A DNA stretch of 64,000 nt from Eudorina sp. 2006-703-Eu-15 (GCA_003117195.1 BDSI01000134.1:273041-337040); one strand, 5' to 3'. Positions 10,524 to 23,468 are shown, counted from the first letter of the stretch. The notes: a model not told the origin generated them from the sequence alone. Program-made: numbers and translations.

Positions 10524-13500
10524 CGCGTTGCGCGCTGGGTTATGTAGCTAGACGGACGCCTCTTGTGCCGGCATTGCCTCCGACGTGCTTGCAGCATCTA
10601 GCCACATTAGGTTACTCATAATATATTGAAAACTCAGTTGGTAGGCCTTCATAACAACTCGTCAATACCTATGCCTGCGCGAAATTTTCTCATGTCAATC
10701 GCTTTTGAACAGAGCTCTCTTTATGAACTGAAATAATTTCCTAAGCCTCTGTTGCTTGGTGAGTTAGTCTCGTCCTATTCCATGCCCTTCAACTCCGTTT
10801 CCTGTCACCCCAGTAGACGCGTGCGCATCGGTGTCATAATTTTGGAATTTGTTCCAACTTCCTTATATATTTAAAGCCTGCAAAGCGCCTGGAACTGAGT
10901 AACGGTTTGCAGCTTCCCAGATTAACGACTCGCGCAAGGCATCGTGATCGTACTCATGTGCTGAAAGATGCGTAGGGCGTAGCGCGATTACTGGTGCTGT
11001 TATTGGACGTGTATAATTAAAGTTTGGCTACACAATCAAGGTATCTTATGTATGTGCGTTGAGCTTTATAGGGCATCACCATGAAGCATCACAGCACTTC
11101 CCATACAATATTTTTTCTGATATCAACATGATAACTCTCATGTTTTTTTCAGGTATTGCCTTGACTTTATAAATGAGATCCTATGGGCCGGACATGAATT
11201 CCAATTACCACAGGAACACCTTACGAAATGCCCGAACTCTTTATCATATCGTCGTACGATAATATAATTAATCGGCACAGTACTTCTGTAATTTCCTGCG
11301 TGGTCAAAGCTGCAGGCTGTTGGAAAGCTCGGGGGTGGTTGCCAGGGTTGCCGGCTTGCCGCACGTCTGCAGCATGCTTTCTGCTTCATGCGGGATTCAA
11401 GATAGAAATTTAAATATATTTATGCAATGCTGGAATCGCTTGCGTAGCGCAATTGTTGTCAAATGCCCTGGACGTCAGAGTGTCGAACGCTATAAGTTTT
11501 CGAGTGGGCAAGAAGGTGAACAAAATAACCGGAAACTACAAACTAACAGCTTAAGACAGCGTCCCTGAGAACACGGGCCTTACCGAACCACTGTCATATC
11601 CCAGTGCTTCGGCGCAAGTTAACACCGCTTAACTGCGCTCAGCGTGCAACAAACTCTCAAGTTGGTTACAGTACGTGCTTTCCAACTAAGGCATAAAAAC
11701 CTTATAGTTTCTATGTAACAGTCGTACCGGTCTGTGCTTTATTTGTTCGGCGCTCATAGTCTCACACAAAACGGTCACACGGCCTGCAGAATGAACAACA
11801 TCGCTAATAAGTGCGTTCGGTAGCTGCGCGTTTCCCAGCCTCGAAGCACGCCTTCAAGGCAAGAACGACATCGTTGGTGTCCCCGTTGTCATGCACCGTT
11901 GATAGCGCGGCAATTTATGGTAGGAGCTGTCGCGGAGCGGTTGGATTTACGGTGGAGTGGTTTGTTACACGCCTCTGCCTTACTGGTGCCAACTCAACTA
12001 ACGAGAACAGAAGCACGTATACCAAACGCCAACCCAAGTTGCGTCATCATAACGGGCATTCGGGCAATAGCAGCCAACACGCCCACGGACCTCAGCACTC
12101 CGTGCACCACGTCAACCACGTCAGCGGTCGTACATGGAAGGTCAGGTCGAGGCACCTACTTCGAGCGCCTGAGCGCCTGACCGCTGACCAGCGACAGCGG
12201 CTGCGTCCCGCATGGGGCAGCACCCATCATCCACCCATCCCATCCCAACCGGCCACCGTCCTCCGCGGGCCAACACCAACACCCCCCGGGCCCCCAACCG
12301 GCGGCACGCCATCGGTGGCACCGCGTGCAGACCACCCCTGCCTTTGCACGTGCCACCGATGGCCCATGGGGTTGCGCACCTCCGCTGTACCGAGTGCCGT
12401 ACCGCGCCAAGGGTCCTTCAATCCCCCCTCCTGCCTCCCTGCCTTCCCTGCCTGCGTCCCTCCCTAGCGACTTGAGGTGTCTCCACCCACCAGAGATCCG
12501 AACAGCGCACCGCGCCGGCCACCCAATCGGTCTCCTCGCGACGGCACCGTGCGTGGTCCTGCCGCGCGCACACCCCACCTGCAGCGCGGGGGGCCCGTGG
12601 GTCGGTAGCGACCAACCCACGGGACTCCCAAGTCCTGGGCGCCCGGGCTCTTAAGCAGCCCGCGCCGTCGCGGCAAGAGACACACAGCCGCCCTCGAGGG
12701 TCACTGGGCCACAGCCACCCAGGGCCTGTCCTCTGTACGGCGGCTGTGCCACTATTGACGACAAAAATAGAGTACGAAACGCAGAGAGTACGATAATTGT
12801 TGTACGAGCCTTTCGATATGCGGCGCAGCCGAAGATGTGTATCTAACGAAGCTCGTAAGCGCGGCGGCTTACTTCGTTAGATGTGCCCCAACCCGATGCG
12901 GATGAATGGTGCAGTACATCTAATCTACATTTGATCACACACAGTCGATCACAACAGGGCATTTTCCATGACATCATCCGATGAGACCTCCACCAACGAC
13001 TCAAGGTGGGGTCCATTCCCGAACCGATCTGGTTCTAACACAATACACAGACGCGGGCATCGAAAGATCAACCGGTCCGTCGGTCGGTCGGTCGGTCGGT
13101 CGGCGCGATCCCTCTTTGTCAAGAAAGACAAAGACCCTCCCTCCTTCCTCTCCCTCCGGGGTCAGCCGTACAATTCCAACACGACCGGCGACCAAACCAT
13201 CCAAATGGACGGACGGACGGACAAAAACAATCCCCGCTTCACCCCGCTGTCCCACGTGATTCGAATACATCGACTCATCACCGGAATTCCGAGCATGCAA
13301 CCTACTCAGGCCTACTCTCCCCCAACGGCAACCGCTGGGCCACACTGATTCGCTGAACCCCCTTTCCCCCGAGCCCAGGGCAACGAGACGGGCCTCGGTG
13401 CTTGCCTCTCCACATCGAACCTGGACATCGCGAGGGGCGCCCCACCCCACCTCCGCAGGGCGCACGCACGGCGTCCCCCCAAGAACTCCGCACACCCCTC

Positions 13501-13736
13501 GCCGCCCGCGACAACAGGCCAGGAGCAAACGACAGGACACGCCACACGCGGGGCTGGATGACCGGCCGGAGGTCCTCACCCCCACCCTCACCCGACCATA
13601 ACTTCATGCCGTCCGGGGCCCGCGGCCCATCAGGCTCCCCCTGCCTCATCTGATTCTGGTCCGCATCGCATCGAGTCGGGCAGGGCCGCGTCGGACTGTG
13701 CGCTAGTGCTTCCACGCGTCACGCGTCACGCGCTAC
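10524..13736. other. Spacer without a supportable gene
   Basis: About 3.2 kb between the receptor start and the secreted-protein gene. Roughly 10,550-11,800 is clearly more AT-rich than the rest of the window and contains only short frames; it includes the receptor promoter side. The stretch 11,975-12,145 on the minus strand stays open for about 40 codons (starting VDVVHGVLRSVGVLAAIARM) but has no start, partner exon or family. A bulged hairpin lies at 12841-12882 and a (GGTC)n tract near 13078-13104. Confidence 0.6.
12841..12882. repeat. Bulged inverted repeat (hairpin)
   Basis: Left arm ATCTAACGAA then GCTC then GTAAGC, loop GCGGCG, right arm GCTTAC then TTCGTTAGAT. This gives a 10-bp outer and 6-bp inner stem with a 4-base bulge, in non-coding DNA. 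Confidence 0.7.
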
Positions 13737-13872
13737 AGCCCTGCCTACAGCCCCGCCTACTTGAGCCCCGCCTACTACAGCCCCGCCTACTACAGCCCCG
13801 CCTACTACAGCCCCGCCTACTACAGCCCCGCCTACTACAGCCCCGCCTGCTACAGCCCCGCCTACTACAGTC
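13737..13872. repeat. 15-bp tandem repeat in the 3' flank
   Basis: About nine copies of a 15-bp unit TACTACAGCCCCGCC, slightly varied at the ends. It begins just beyond the stop codon of the minus-strand secreted-protein gene (stop at 13877-13879) and is therefore probably in its 3' UTR. Confidence 0.9.
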
Positions 13873-13876
13873 CCGC

Positions 13877-15889
13877 CTACAGTGTGCGCAGCGTCCGCAG
13901 CGCGTTGACCCAGACCCCCCAGGTGCTCGCCGTCGCCGCGCGCGCCTCCGCCGCCTGCTCCGCGTGCGCGAACATGCCGAAGCACCTCGTGTTGGTGCTG
14001 GTGCTGCTGGTGGTAGTCTGGCTGGGGGTGCCGCTGCACGCCGACGCCTGCGCCACGCCGTTCACGACGCGCCCGAACACGTTCCGCGTCGCCGTCAGGG
14101 TGCAGCTGGTGTCGTTGGGCGGCAGGCGGACCGTCCAGGTGGTGCCCACCGCCGCGGTCTTGAGCGCCGCCACGACGCGCGCCGCCGCGGTGTCCGTACG
14201 GCCGTAGAACGTGGTCGCGGAGCTGCTGAAACCGCCGGATGCGAAGATGGTGCTGGTGGGGCAGCTGTCGTTGGCCTTGCCGTGGAGCTGGAGGAAGACG
14301 CCGAGGGCCTGGCCGGAGGGGCCGACGCCGCACGCGGCTCCCAACTCGGAGGACTCGGCCTTGAGGAGCGCGTAGCTGATGAGGTTGAAGGCGTCAAAGT
14401 CGTTGTGGGAGGGGTCGGAGGCGGGGTAGCCCAGGCTGGGCAGGCAGGGGCTGTCGACGGTGGTGGCACGGCGGTGCTTGCCGGATACCACGACGGTGCG
14501 GGCCACGGACTGCAGCCGCCGGAAGAGCGCCACGGCCTGGGGGGTCCGGGTGGGGGGGTGGAGGCGGGAGTGGGGGGTGGGGGCCGCAGGTCAGGGTAGG
14601 TCGGGGAGGGGCGGGGCGGGGTGCGGGTGAAGGCATGGTGCGGGTGGCTGGGAGGAGGGGAGAGAGTACACCACCACCACCACCACCACCACCACCACCA
14701 CCCTCATGGAAGAGGTGGCCCCACCATCGCCCAACCCCAAGTCCCCAACCCCGGTCAGCGCAGTCCGTAGTCGGTACTTACCCCCACACTCCCAACACGT
14801 CAAACCCCGCCAGACTGCCCCTCCCACCCCACCCGACAGACACCCCCACCCCCCCTGCGGTACCTGCAGGTCGGTGTCGCCGTCGAAGAGGGGGTGCGGT
14901 GCCCCGATGTGCATCCGCCGTACAAGGCGGCCCGCGGGCGCCCAGGCAGTGCCGGACGGCGGCGGCGGCGACGGCGGCGCCTTGCCCGGCGGCGGCGGCC
15001 GCGCCGGCGGCCGGGGGCTGTCGTTGAGGGGCCGGTTGCGGACTGCCAGCCAGGCCCAGCCCGCGACGAACCGGTTCACGCCGACCTTCTCCAGCAGCAG
15101 ACACACGCTCTCGCCGGTGCCCGCGTCGTTGAACACTGCGGGGGGGTCGTAGATGGCCTGGGGGAGGGAGGAGGTAGAGAGGGGTAAGAGAGGGGTAAGA
15201 GAGGGGGTACAGCGTGCGGGGCGGCCGGCCGGTCCGGTACCCTATCGATAAGGGCAGGTGGGGCCCCGGGGGGTCAGGGAGCGAGGATGGCGACTGGGGT
15301 TAAATTGAGAAAAATAAATAAACCCGCAGAACGAACCCGGGCGACTGGGGTACGTGTCAGAGTACGACAGGCACAACGACGTGTCGTCCCCTTTCGCGAC
15401 GTGACGGCCGGATGCGGGCTGCGCCCGCTGTACGCGTCTCGTGCAGCGGGTCATCGGACCGCATCACTGTGCAGCCAGTGCAATGCGGTCGAGGGTGGTA
15501 ACGTGGATACGTCTCTCTCTCTCTCTCTCCATGTTTTCTTCTCTTCCGCTGCTTCGCCGCCGCAGCCCGGCGGCAGCAAAGCGACTTACCGTGAGGGACG
15601 ACGGCAGCACGAGCGCGGCGCAGGCTGCCGCGCTTTGCTGGGCCACCATGTTGCGGACAAATGTGTCCAGGTCGGTTCGCTGCGTGGCGCTAGGGATGAA
15701 GGTGCCGGAGCCAGCATTCCAGTTCGCGGTTGAGATTGCGTTTTCCCGCAGCACGAAGTTCTGCAGGCAGACCGCGAGTCCGTCCAAGTCCACTACGCCC
15801 GTGGATGTGCAACGTTGAAGCGTGGTCTGTCCCAACACGGCGATGGCACTGAGCGCCATAAGCGCTGCCAGAAGCCATTGTCTGGCCAT
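13877..15889 (-). CDS. Secreted Cys-containing protein with Pro-rich linker, no recognised family
   Basis: Three exons, all joined in phase 0: 15590-15889 (donor GTAAGT), 14864-15157 and 13877-14536, giving about 417 residues. The ATG at 15889 opens a clear signal peptide (MARQWLLAALMALSAIAVLG). The mature part has scattered Cys residues. Near residue 150 a short linker rich in Pro ([20 protein letters not shown]) resembles the hydroxyproline-rich spacers of volvocine extracellular-matrix glycoproteins, such as pherophorins. I do not see the Cys pattern of the pherophorin domain, so I do not assign that family. The third exon has Ser/Thr runs (TTTSSTSTNT) near its end. A role in the extracellular matrix or periplasm is an inference from the signal peptide and linker only. 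Confidence 0.72.
14669..14702. repeat. (CAC)n microsatellite
   Basis: About eleven CAC triplets in the second intron of the secreted-protein gene. Confidence 0.9.
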
Positions 15890-17042
15890 TTTGAAAACTT
15901 CGGAGAGTAGGGGCTGCGCTTGAGACTGCGTGGTAGACTGGTAGTACAGAGTCCTTTCAGAGCAAGAAAAGCGCCACGCATGAATATATCTATTCAGCTC
16001 AGCAACGGGATTCAGCGTCGTAATGCGGAAGCTTCATACCGCGGAAGCTTCCCTTACACTAGAGGTGAAGGAGTAGTGCAACCAAGGGTAATTACCCTTG
16101 GTGCAACACTTCAAGCCCTTACTCACAATCACCCGTTATGATTTATAGCGTAAATGCCTTAAGGTCACTATGCTACATTTATTGCCAAGGGTCATCATTT
16201 GACGTCAGTCGGGCTTATGCGTACCGTATGTATTTGCACCGCGTGCACGGTTGCAATGAAACAGCCAAACCAGGCAAGCCCTACGATTTGACCATTGACT
16301 ATTGGGTAATAATTTCGGTTGATGTGCAATATCAAATTTGTTGGCACTGGCGCTTAGCGGTCGACACTGGTTGCTCGAGTCAGATGGCGGCAGGCCTTCG
16401 TTTCCCGTACTCGTCTGTGCTCGTGGGCATCTGACATGTCTCATCGCACTTCCCACCCACAAAGCTGCGACCATCAAAGGCGTTAGAGAGTAGCTAAACA
16501 ATCTACATTTTATGAGCTCAGGGAGTGCCTAGAGCGCCCCACCTCTGCGGCGCACTGCAAGGGCGCACGTCCGCCCCGTCAGGCCGCACCGCGGCACCAT
16601 CACGCAATTACCGCCCATTGGTGCGACATAATTAACCAGTCCAACTTAACAGCGCCAGATCTCTCTGCCGCGTTATTCCTTCGCTCCTCAGCCAGCAAGC
16701 CCGCAAGGTCGAGCTGGGCAGGACCCCCGGCCCCTCGCGGTCCTCAAGCAAGCACTGATGGATCGTGCCTGTACCGCCCTCCCAGCTGCCGCAGCACAGT
16801 CCCGGAGCTTCCCCCACACGTCCCGCAGCTGCGCGATCTGAGAGACCCGGCCACGCGGACAGCCCCAGGGAAACAAATATCCTTCTCTCCAGGGTTGCAT
16901 TGCTCAATGCCTCCAAAAACACACCACCGCATGCCGCCTCGGCGAGCAAGGGAGATGGACCCGGCTGCTGCCTTGACGTCTCCCAGGGTCGGGGTCGTCG
17001 TAAGGGGTAGATCGGCGCGGAGGCCGCAGACGCACTCGACAC
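15890..17042. other. Spacer without a supportable gene
   Basis: About 1.15 kb separating the divergently oriented secreted-protein gene and LC8-like copy 1. It is comparatively AT-rich with only short frames. The one striking element is a perfect 20-bp palindrome at 16082-16101. Confidence 0.6.
16082..16101. promoter_or_regulatory. Perfect 20-bp palindrome, operator-like
   Basis: CCAAGGGTAATTACCCTTGG reads the same on both strands. Its flanks GTGCAA and TGCAAC are also partly symmetric. It lies about 190 bp upstream of the secreted-protein start. A regulatory role is a guess from symmetry and position. Confidence 0.35.
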
Positions 17043-17278
17043 GCAGATCCCTGGCGTAAGGGGCTGGCCGACAGATGCATTTTTACCTGTCACTGGTCAA
17101 TGGATCCAGGGCCGGCTCGCGGGCGGGAAGATTACGAAAACGGAACTGGTCGTATCGGAGGCAGACCTCAGAATCCTTTTCGACTCTCTTATACAAGTAC
17201 ACACACAATAATTTAAATTATAGGGCATGGGAAGTCAAGACTGAATCATCAAGTCAGCGAAGCGAAACTGCCGCCCAA

Positions 17279-19488
17279 ATGCAATTCCTAGGCAACCACG
17301 TCCATGGATGCACACGAGCGACCTGGACGGGCGCCCAGCCGCGCGTGCAGCCGCCGAGGCTTGAGCGCCGGGGCCCTCCCGGTTCGCCTCCTCAGGATCA
17401 GCAGCTCTACCGGGTCGCGCGGGCGGCAGCCGCGGGGGCAGCTGCGGCTGAGGGCGGCTCCTCCTCAGAGGGGACACCGCATGCTGCTGCTGCTGCTGCT
17501 GCTGCTGCCGCCCTGATGGGCGCGGCTGAGGCTGGGGCTGCGACTGCGGTGGCCTCGGCCGGCGAGGTCAGCGCCTCGAGACGACATGTGGGACAGGTAC
17601 GGGGCCTGCCGACAACGCTGCCGCGCGTGCCTGGGTTGCTTACGTTACAAGAAGATTTTATTCTGTTGCCTGGGTTTCTTCTGTTAGATCTAAATTTTTT
17701 GCGAAGAATTGCGACGATTTGTTATGTGTTCAGAGTTTGAAACTCAAATGGATTCGTCATCCTCAGTGCCTCTCGCGACAGGTCCGCAGCGCTTGCTGAT
17801 GCCACGGGAACTACTGCAGTAGCAGTTACTGACCCATCACTGAAATTCGACCCTCAGCATCTGGGGTTCGTGGCAGACCGAATGTCACGAAGCGGTACCA
17901 AGCAGATGTGCGTCTGCGACTGCGACTGTGGGTTCCCTTCCCTACCGCAGATCTGCAGAGGCAACTGGAGGAGGAGAGGCGGCAGGGCCATATCACAGAT
18001 CTGCAGAAGCAACTGGAGAGGCTGCAGGGCCAGATCACAGATATACGAAAGCAGTTGGACGAGGAGAGGCGGCAGGGCCAGATCTCAGATCTGCAAAGGC
18101 AGCTGGAGGAAGAGAGGCGGCAGAAGGATGCGCTCCGCGAGGCGGCAGCGGCGCGGAGCGCGCCCTCCCCCGCGCCGCCGCCGCCGCCGCAGCCGTCACC
18201 CCCACCCCGGCAGGCTGAAATGCAGTCCGGAGCCTTTCTGTGGGCTGAGGCGATGGTCTCCGTCGTTTTGGGGCGGCGTCGTCGGACTGGGCTTGCTGGG
18301 GCTTATGATACACACCTATGGCGATTTGGCGGTGCGTGCCGTACCGGGTACCCTCAAAATGCTTGGCTTGCCCAGATTAATCGAGGAATGGCCGGCTATC
18401 ACTTAAGAGCCGTACAGCGTGGTCGTGGCGTACATCCTGTCGTACATTCCACTGCGGCGTGCCGGAGTAGCCGGGCCGCTCGGCGACGGACAGCCTGCCG
18501 ACGGAGAGCCTCACCCTACGAACCCGAATGAACCGTTGTACAGAAATGATATCGTGTGAATGACAAACAATGATGTACGACACTGACGGCGGGCTCTCCT
18601 TGCCACCTTGCACCTGCAGCTGTAACTTCTTTTCGACCCGGTCAGGTTGCTGGCCTACGCCGTGGCGACGGGCTTGGCCTGCGTTGCAGCAGCCCGCTTT
18701 GCGAGGCGGGCAGGACCGATCATCGGTGGCATGGCGGTACGTACCTTACCTTACGTGCTGAAATGTTTTGACTTGCCCACATTCACCATGAATGGCCGGC
18801 AATCACTTCAACGTCAGGCCACAGAGCCGTGGCGCAGATTCCGTCGTACATTCCAGCGCAGTGCTCCGGAACGTCGGCGCTTGTCCCCGGGTCGCTCCGC
18901 AAGAGCTTGCGCTGACCCTAATCCGAGCGAAGCGTCGTACTGAGATGGACCTGTGTGAAGACAGGTGATGTACGGCATTGACGACGGGCTGTCCGTACCG
19001 GTCTGCACTCTTTTCCGGCTGCCCTCCCTCGGGGCAAGGCAATGCAGCAGCCATCCCGACCCCTGCCCCTTACCTGTGACGTGCTCCATTCCCCCGACTA
19101 CCAGGACCCCAAGGCTGCGAAGGGCGGTGCCGACGCCTCGGTGGAGAGCGCTGCCGCCGCGCCTGCCGCCGCCGCCGCCGCCGCAGACCGAGTGCAGCTC
19201 CCAGATGTGGACGAGACCGTCATCCACGACACGGATATGCCCCCGGACATGCAGGCCTTCGCCCTGATGAGTGCGCGGGAGGCGCTGAGCAGCAACGCAA
19301 CGTGGGAGGCGGACTCCATCGAGCAAACCTTCGAGAGTGTGTACGGCGGCATGTGGAAAGCGACAACCGCGCCCGCGGCATCAGGTTTCGTGATGACGCG
19401 GCGCAACACCCAGGGCCGCGAGCCGGGTACCTTCATTTGCTTCACGGTCAAGGGCCGCACGATTGTGGCATACGAGTTGGAGAGATGA
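17279..19488 (+). pseudogene. LC8-like array copy 1, probably a pseudogene
   Basis: Homologous exons lie at 17279-17596 (leader), about 17951-18331 (coil and first TM), 18620-18736 (second TM) and 19105-19488 (LC8-like domain). Relative to copies 2 and 3, one extra T in the TTTT run near 18266 shifts the frame between the coil and the first membrane segment. The second-TM exon has an in-frame TAA immediately after its acceptor (CTGTAACTTC where the others have TTTAAACTTC). The small fourth exon and part of its intron are deleted. The LC8-like exon itself is intact and ends YELER. Expression from an internal start cannot be excluded. Confidence 0.7.
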
Positions 19489-20605
19489 GCTCATGAACCC
19501 CTGGGCGCTGGTGACGGCTACCATAGTGGAGGGCTGTACGGCACCGGGACCGGGACTGAAACCTGACCTGGACGGGCACGCCGCGCGGACAAGCATTTGA
19601 GCAGGAGGAGGGAAGACTCCCCTGCTTGTTAAGTTGTGTTCCGATAGGGATGTAGCGCAATGAGGGCGGCGGGGGGGGAGCTGACGTCAGCGGCCTCGGG
19701 GGAGGAGATGGTCTTGGCCCGGGAGGGGCGTAGTGATGGCACTGCAACGTGTGTACGGCCCTTCGTGGCTGGACTCGGAGCGCAATCGCGTGCAGGCGTG
19801 CCGCCGGCATGTTGTTGACCGAAGCAGGGTCGTGCGTGACTGCGTGTGTACGGCATTACGGCACATGTGTCCATCAGGACGGTGTCCGCGGTTCGAAGGC
19901 TCCCTCCCCGCCATGTGTGACTCGGCGGGTCTGGCGCGGTGTCCAGGACGGAGCCGCAATCCCGGCGCGCTCGTAACCTCCTGGTGTGCTGGCCGGTATG
20001 GCTGCATGGCTCCTCCCCCCTCGCGGGTGATGGAGGATGGGTGCGCAGTCCTTGGTAGGGGTGGATGAGATGAGGCCCTTTCGAGCGAGCTACCGCATCT
20101 GGGCCCGTTCGATGGATTGCCCCGACGGGACTACAGGTCCACCTTGTAACGGTTAGGTTAGTACGGCAGCACCGTGACAGACCGGATGGAGCAACGGCGG
20201 GCCCGTGGTGCCTTGAAGCTGGTTATGTTGCAATTCCGATGTACGGCAGTCCGGATGTGCGGCAGCAGGCGGATGACCCCTGGGTCGTTGCAGGAGGCTC
20301 GCCGACTCATGGTCCCTGCCCCGACAAAAAATCGCCAAATGATTAAATATATTATTTATTATCATTCAAGGGGAGGCGTGAGGGGCTGGCCGCCCGATCC
20401 CTTGTCCCCAGTCGATGGAATCACGACCTGCTGGACCAGTGACGTGAACGGATCCGATGGTTTCGGACGCACCACCCAGAATACGAAAATGCGCCTTTCT
20501 TCCCTCTCATAAGGTAACTGTGCGACAATGAACGCAGTCATCAGGCATTTGAAGTCAAGACCGAATCAGTCAAGACCGGGGCAAAGCGATCCACTGCCGC
20601 CCAAT

Positions 20606-23270
20606 ATGCAGCCCCGCGCGCCAGCCCGCTGCTGGCCCTCCCGCGGCGCCCGCCCCGTCTCCGCCGCGCCGCTGATTGTCTCATTCCTAGGCAACCACGT
20701 CCATGGCTGCACACGAGCGACCTGGACGGGCGCCCAGCCGCGCGTGCAGCCGCCGAGGCTTCAGCGCCGGGGCCCTCCCGGTTCGCCTCCTCAGGATCAG
20801 CAGCGCTACCGGGTCGCGAGGGTGGCAGCCGCGGGGGCAGCTGCGGCTGAGGGCGGCTCCTCCGCAGAAGGGACACCGCCCGCTGCTGCTGCCACCCTGG
20901 GCGCGGCTGAAGCTGAGGCTGCGACTGCGGTGGCCTCGGCCGGCGAGGTCAGCGCCTCGAGACGACGTGTGGGACAGGTACGGGGCCTGCTGGTGATGGA
21001 CATTGCTGCCGCGCGCGTGCCTGGGTTGCTAGCTGCTGTTGCAAAAGACTTCATTCGCTTGAAAACATTTGCTTCTGTTACAGTAGGTTTGCGTGTGTTG
21101 CGCAAGAATGCTCATACTGCAGTGGATTGCGTCTGTTTCGACGGGTTGCGACACAGACTGTGTATGTCCGTGTCGGGGTTTAATTCTTTTGCGAAGGATT
21201 ACGACAATTTTCTCATATCTTGAGATTATGTCTTGAGCCCTTGAAACAATTTGAAACCTGTGGATTTGTCATCTTCAGTGCCTCACGCGACAGGTCCGCA
21301 GCGCGCGCTGATGCCAGGGGAAATCCGGTTACTGACCCATCACTGACATTCGACCCTCAGCATCTGGGGTTCGTGGCAGACCGATATGTCACGAAGCGGT
21401 ACCATGCAGATGTGCGACTGCGACTTCGACTGCGACTGCCTCCCCTGTGCATTCCTTTCCATCCCCGCAGACTGTGCTGCTTCGGCAGCAGGGCCAGATC
21501 GCAGATCTGCGGAAGCAACTGGAGGAGGAGAAGCGGCAGGGCCAGATCGCAGATCTGCGGAAGCAATTGGAGTGGCAGCAGGGCCAGATAGCAGAGCTGC
21601 AGAAGCAACTGGAGGAGGAGAGGCGGCAGGGCCAGATCGCAGATCTGCAAACGCAACTGGAGGAAGAGATGCGGCAGAAGGATGCGCTCCGCGAGGCGGC
21701 GGCGGCGCGGAGCGCGCCCTCCCCCGCGCCGCCGCCGCCGCCGCAGCCGTCGCCCTCACCCCAGCAGCCTGAAATGCAGTCCGGAGCGTCTCGGTGGGAG
21801 GAGGCGTTTTACTCCGTCTTTTATGGCGGCGCCGTCGGAGTGGGCTTGCTGGCGCTGATGATACACACATATGGCGATTTGGCGGTGCGTGCCGTACCGC
21901 GTGCCTCGAAATGCTTGGCTTGCCCAGATTATCCGATGAATGGCCGGCCATCACTTAGAGCCGTACAGCGTGGTCGTGGCGTACATCCTGTCGTACAGTA
22001 CATTCCACTGCGGTGTGCCGGAATAGCCGTGTGCTGTGTGGTCGGGCCGCTCGGCGACGGAGAGCCTGCCGCACTCACCCTGCCGCACTCACCCTACGAA
22101 CCCGAAGGAAGCGTTGTACAGAAATGACATCGTGTGAGTGAATGACAATTGATGTACGACACTGACGGTGGGTTCTCCTTACCGCCTTGCACCTGCAGTT
22201 TAAACTTCTTTTCGACCCGGTCAGGTTGCTGGCCTACGCCGTGGCGATGGGCTTGGCCTGCGTTTCAGCAGCCCGCTTTGCGTGGCTGGCAGGACCGATA
22301 CTCGGTGGCATGGCGGTACGTTCCTGAACGCGTGCTGAAATGTTTTGACTTGCCCACATTCACCATGGATGGCCGGCAACCACTTCAACTTCAGGCCAAA
22401 GAGCCGTACAGCGTGGCGTACGTTTCGTCGTACATTCCAGTGCAGTGCTCCGGAACGTCGGCGTTTGTCGCCGGGCCGCTCAGCAAGAGCCTGCGCTGAC
22501 ACAGCGTTCACCCTGATCCGAGCGAAGCGTCGTACTGAGATGGGCGTGTGTGAACGACAGGTGATGTACGGCATTGACGACGGGCTGTCCGTACCGGTTT
22601 GCACCTGCAGGAGAAATTCGTTTGCGATTGGTCCGACAGAATCAAGACCGCTTGGGACCGCGTTCAGGTAAGACCGTGCGAGTTGAAACCTCAGCCAGGT
22701 TGCTTGCTGTGTCGTTACAACATTCGGCGGCGTTTAAGAGGTTTTCCTGCTCCCACCCCTGGCAGCAGCAGCAGCAGCAGCAGCAGCCCCCCGTCCCCCT
22801 CCCCCTCCCTCGGGGCAAGGCAATGCAGCAGCCCTCCCAACCCCTGCCCCTTACCTGTGACGTGCCCCATTCCCCCCGACCACCAGGACCCCAAGGCTGC
22901 GAAGGGCGGTGCCGACGCCTCGGCGGAGAGCACTGCCGCCGCACCTGCCGCCGCCGCCGCCGCCTCAGACCGAGTGCAGCTCCCAGATGTGGGCGAGGCC
23001 GTCATCCACGACACGGACATGCCCCCGGGTATGCAGGCCTTCGCGCTGATGAGTGCGCGGGAGGCGCTGCGGGGTGATGCCGTGTGGGAGGCGAAATATA
23101 TCGAGCAAACCTTCAAGAGTGTGTACGGCGGCATGTGGAAGGCGACAACCGCGCCCTCGGCATCAGGTTTCGTGATGACGCGGCGCAACACCCAGGGCCG
23201 CGAGCCGGGTACCTTCATCTGCTTCACGGTCAAGGGCCGCACGATTATGGCATACGAGTTGGAGAGATGA
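20606..23270 (+). CDS. LC8-like array copy 2: coiled-coil, two-TM protein with C-terminal dynein-light-chain-like domain
   Basis: Five exons, every junction in phase 0: 20606-20977, 21471-21884, 22199-22315, 22611-22667 and 22887-23270, giving about 447 residues. The order is: an Ala-rich leader that may be a targeting peptide; four 16-residue coil repeats of the type QGQIADLRKQLEEEKR; a Pro-rich linker; a first membrane segment (GGAVGVGLLALMI); a second on its own exon (LLAYAVAMGLACVSAARFA); a short exon (EKFVCDWSDRIKTAWDRVQ); and a C-terminal domain. That domain (VIHDTDMPPGMQAFAL, a middle helix ending FKSVYGGMW, then GTFICFTVKG) follows the LC8/DYNLL pattern of DM..xMQ, I...F...Y...W and FIxF. 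LC8 is a dimeric hub that binds dynein and many coiled-coil partners. Cargo and location here are unknown. Confidence 0.75.
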
Positions 23271-23463
23271 AACGCTATGCGCTGTGGACGAGTAGTGGAG
23301 AGCTGTACGGCACTGGGACCGGGAGTTCAGGACCGAAACCTGACCTGGACGGGCAGGCAGGCCGGGCGGACAAACGTTTGAGCGGGAGGAGGGAGGACTC
23401 CCCAGTTTGTGTTCCCGATGCAGCGCAATGAGGGCGGCGGCGGGCGGCGGGGGGGGGAGCTGA

Positions 23464-23468
23464 TGTAA
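23464..23468 (+). terminator. Candidate TGTAA polyadenylation signal, copy 2
   Basis: TGTAA, the usual volvocine signal, about 195 bases after the stop codon. The same motif is kept at the matching place in copy 3. Confidence 0.4.

Noticed and set aside
22754..22886. Poly-Gln start of the last exon of copies 2 and 3 (CAG run after CCCCTGGCAG)
   Set aside because: In the required phase this reading hits a stop before the LC8-like domain; the CCACCAG acceptor keeps the frame.
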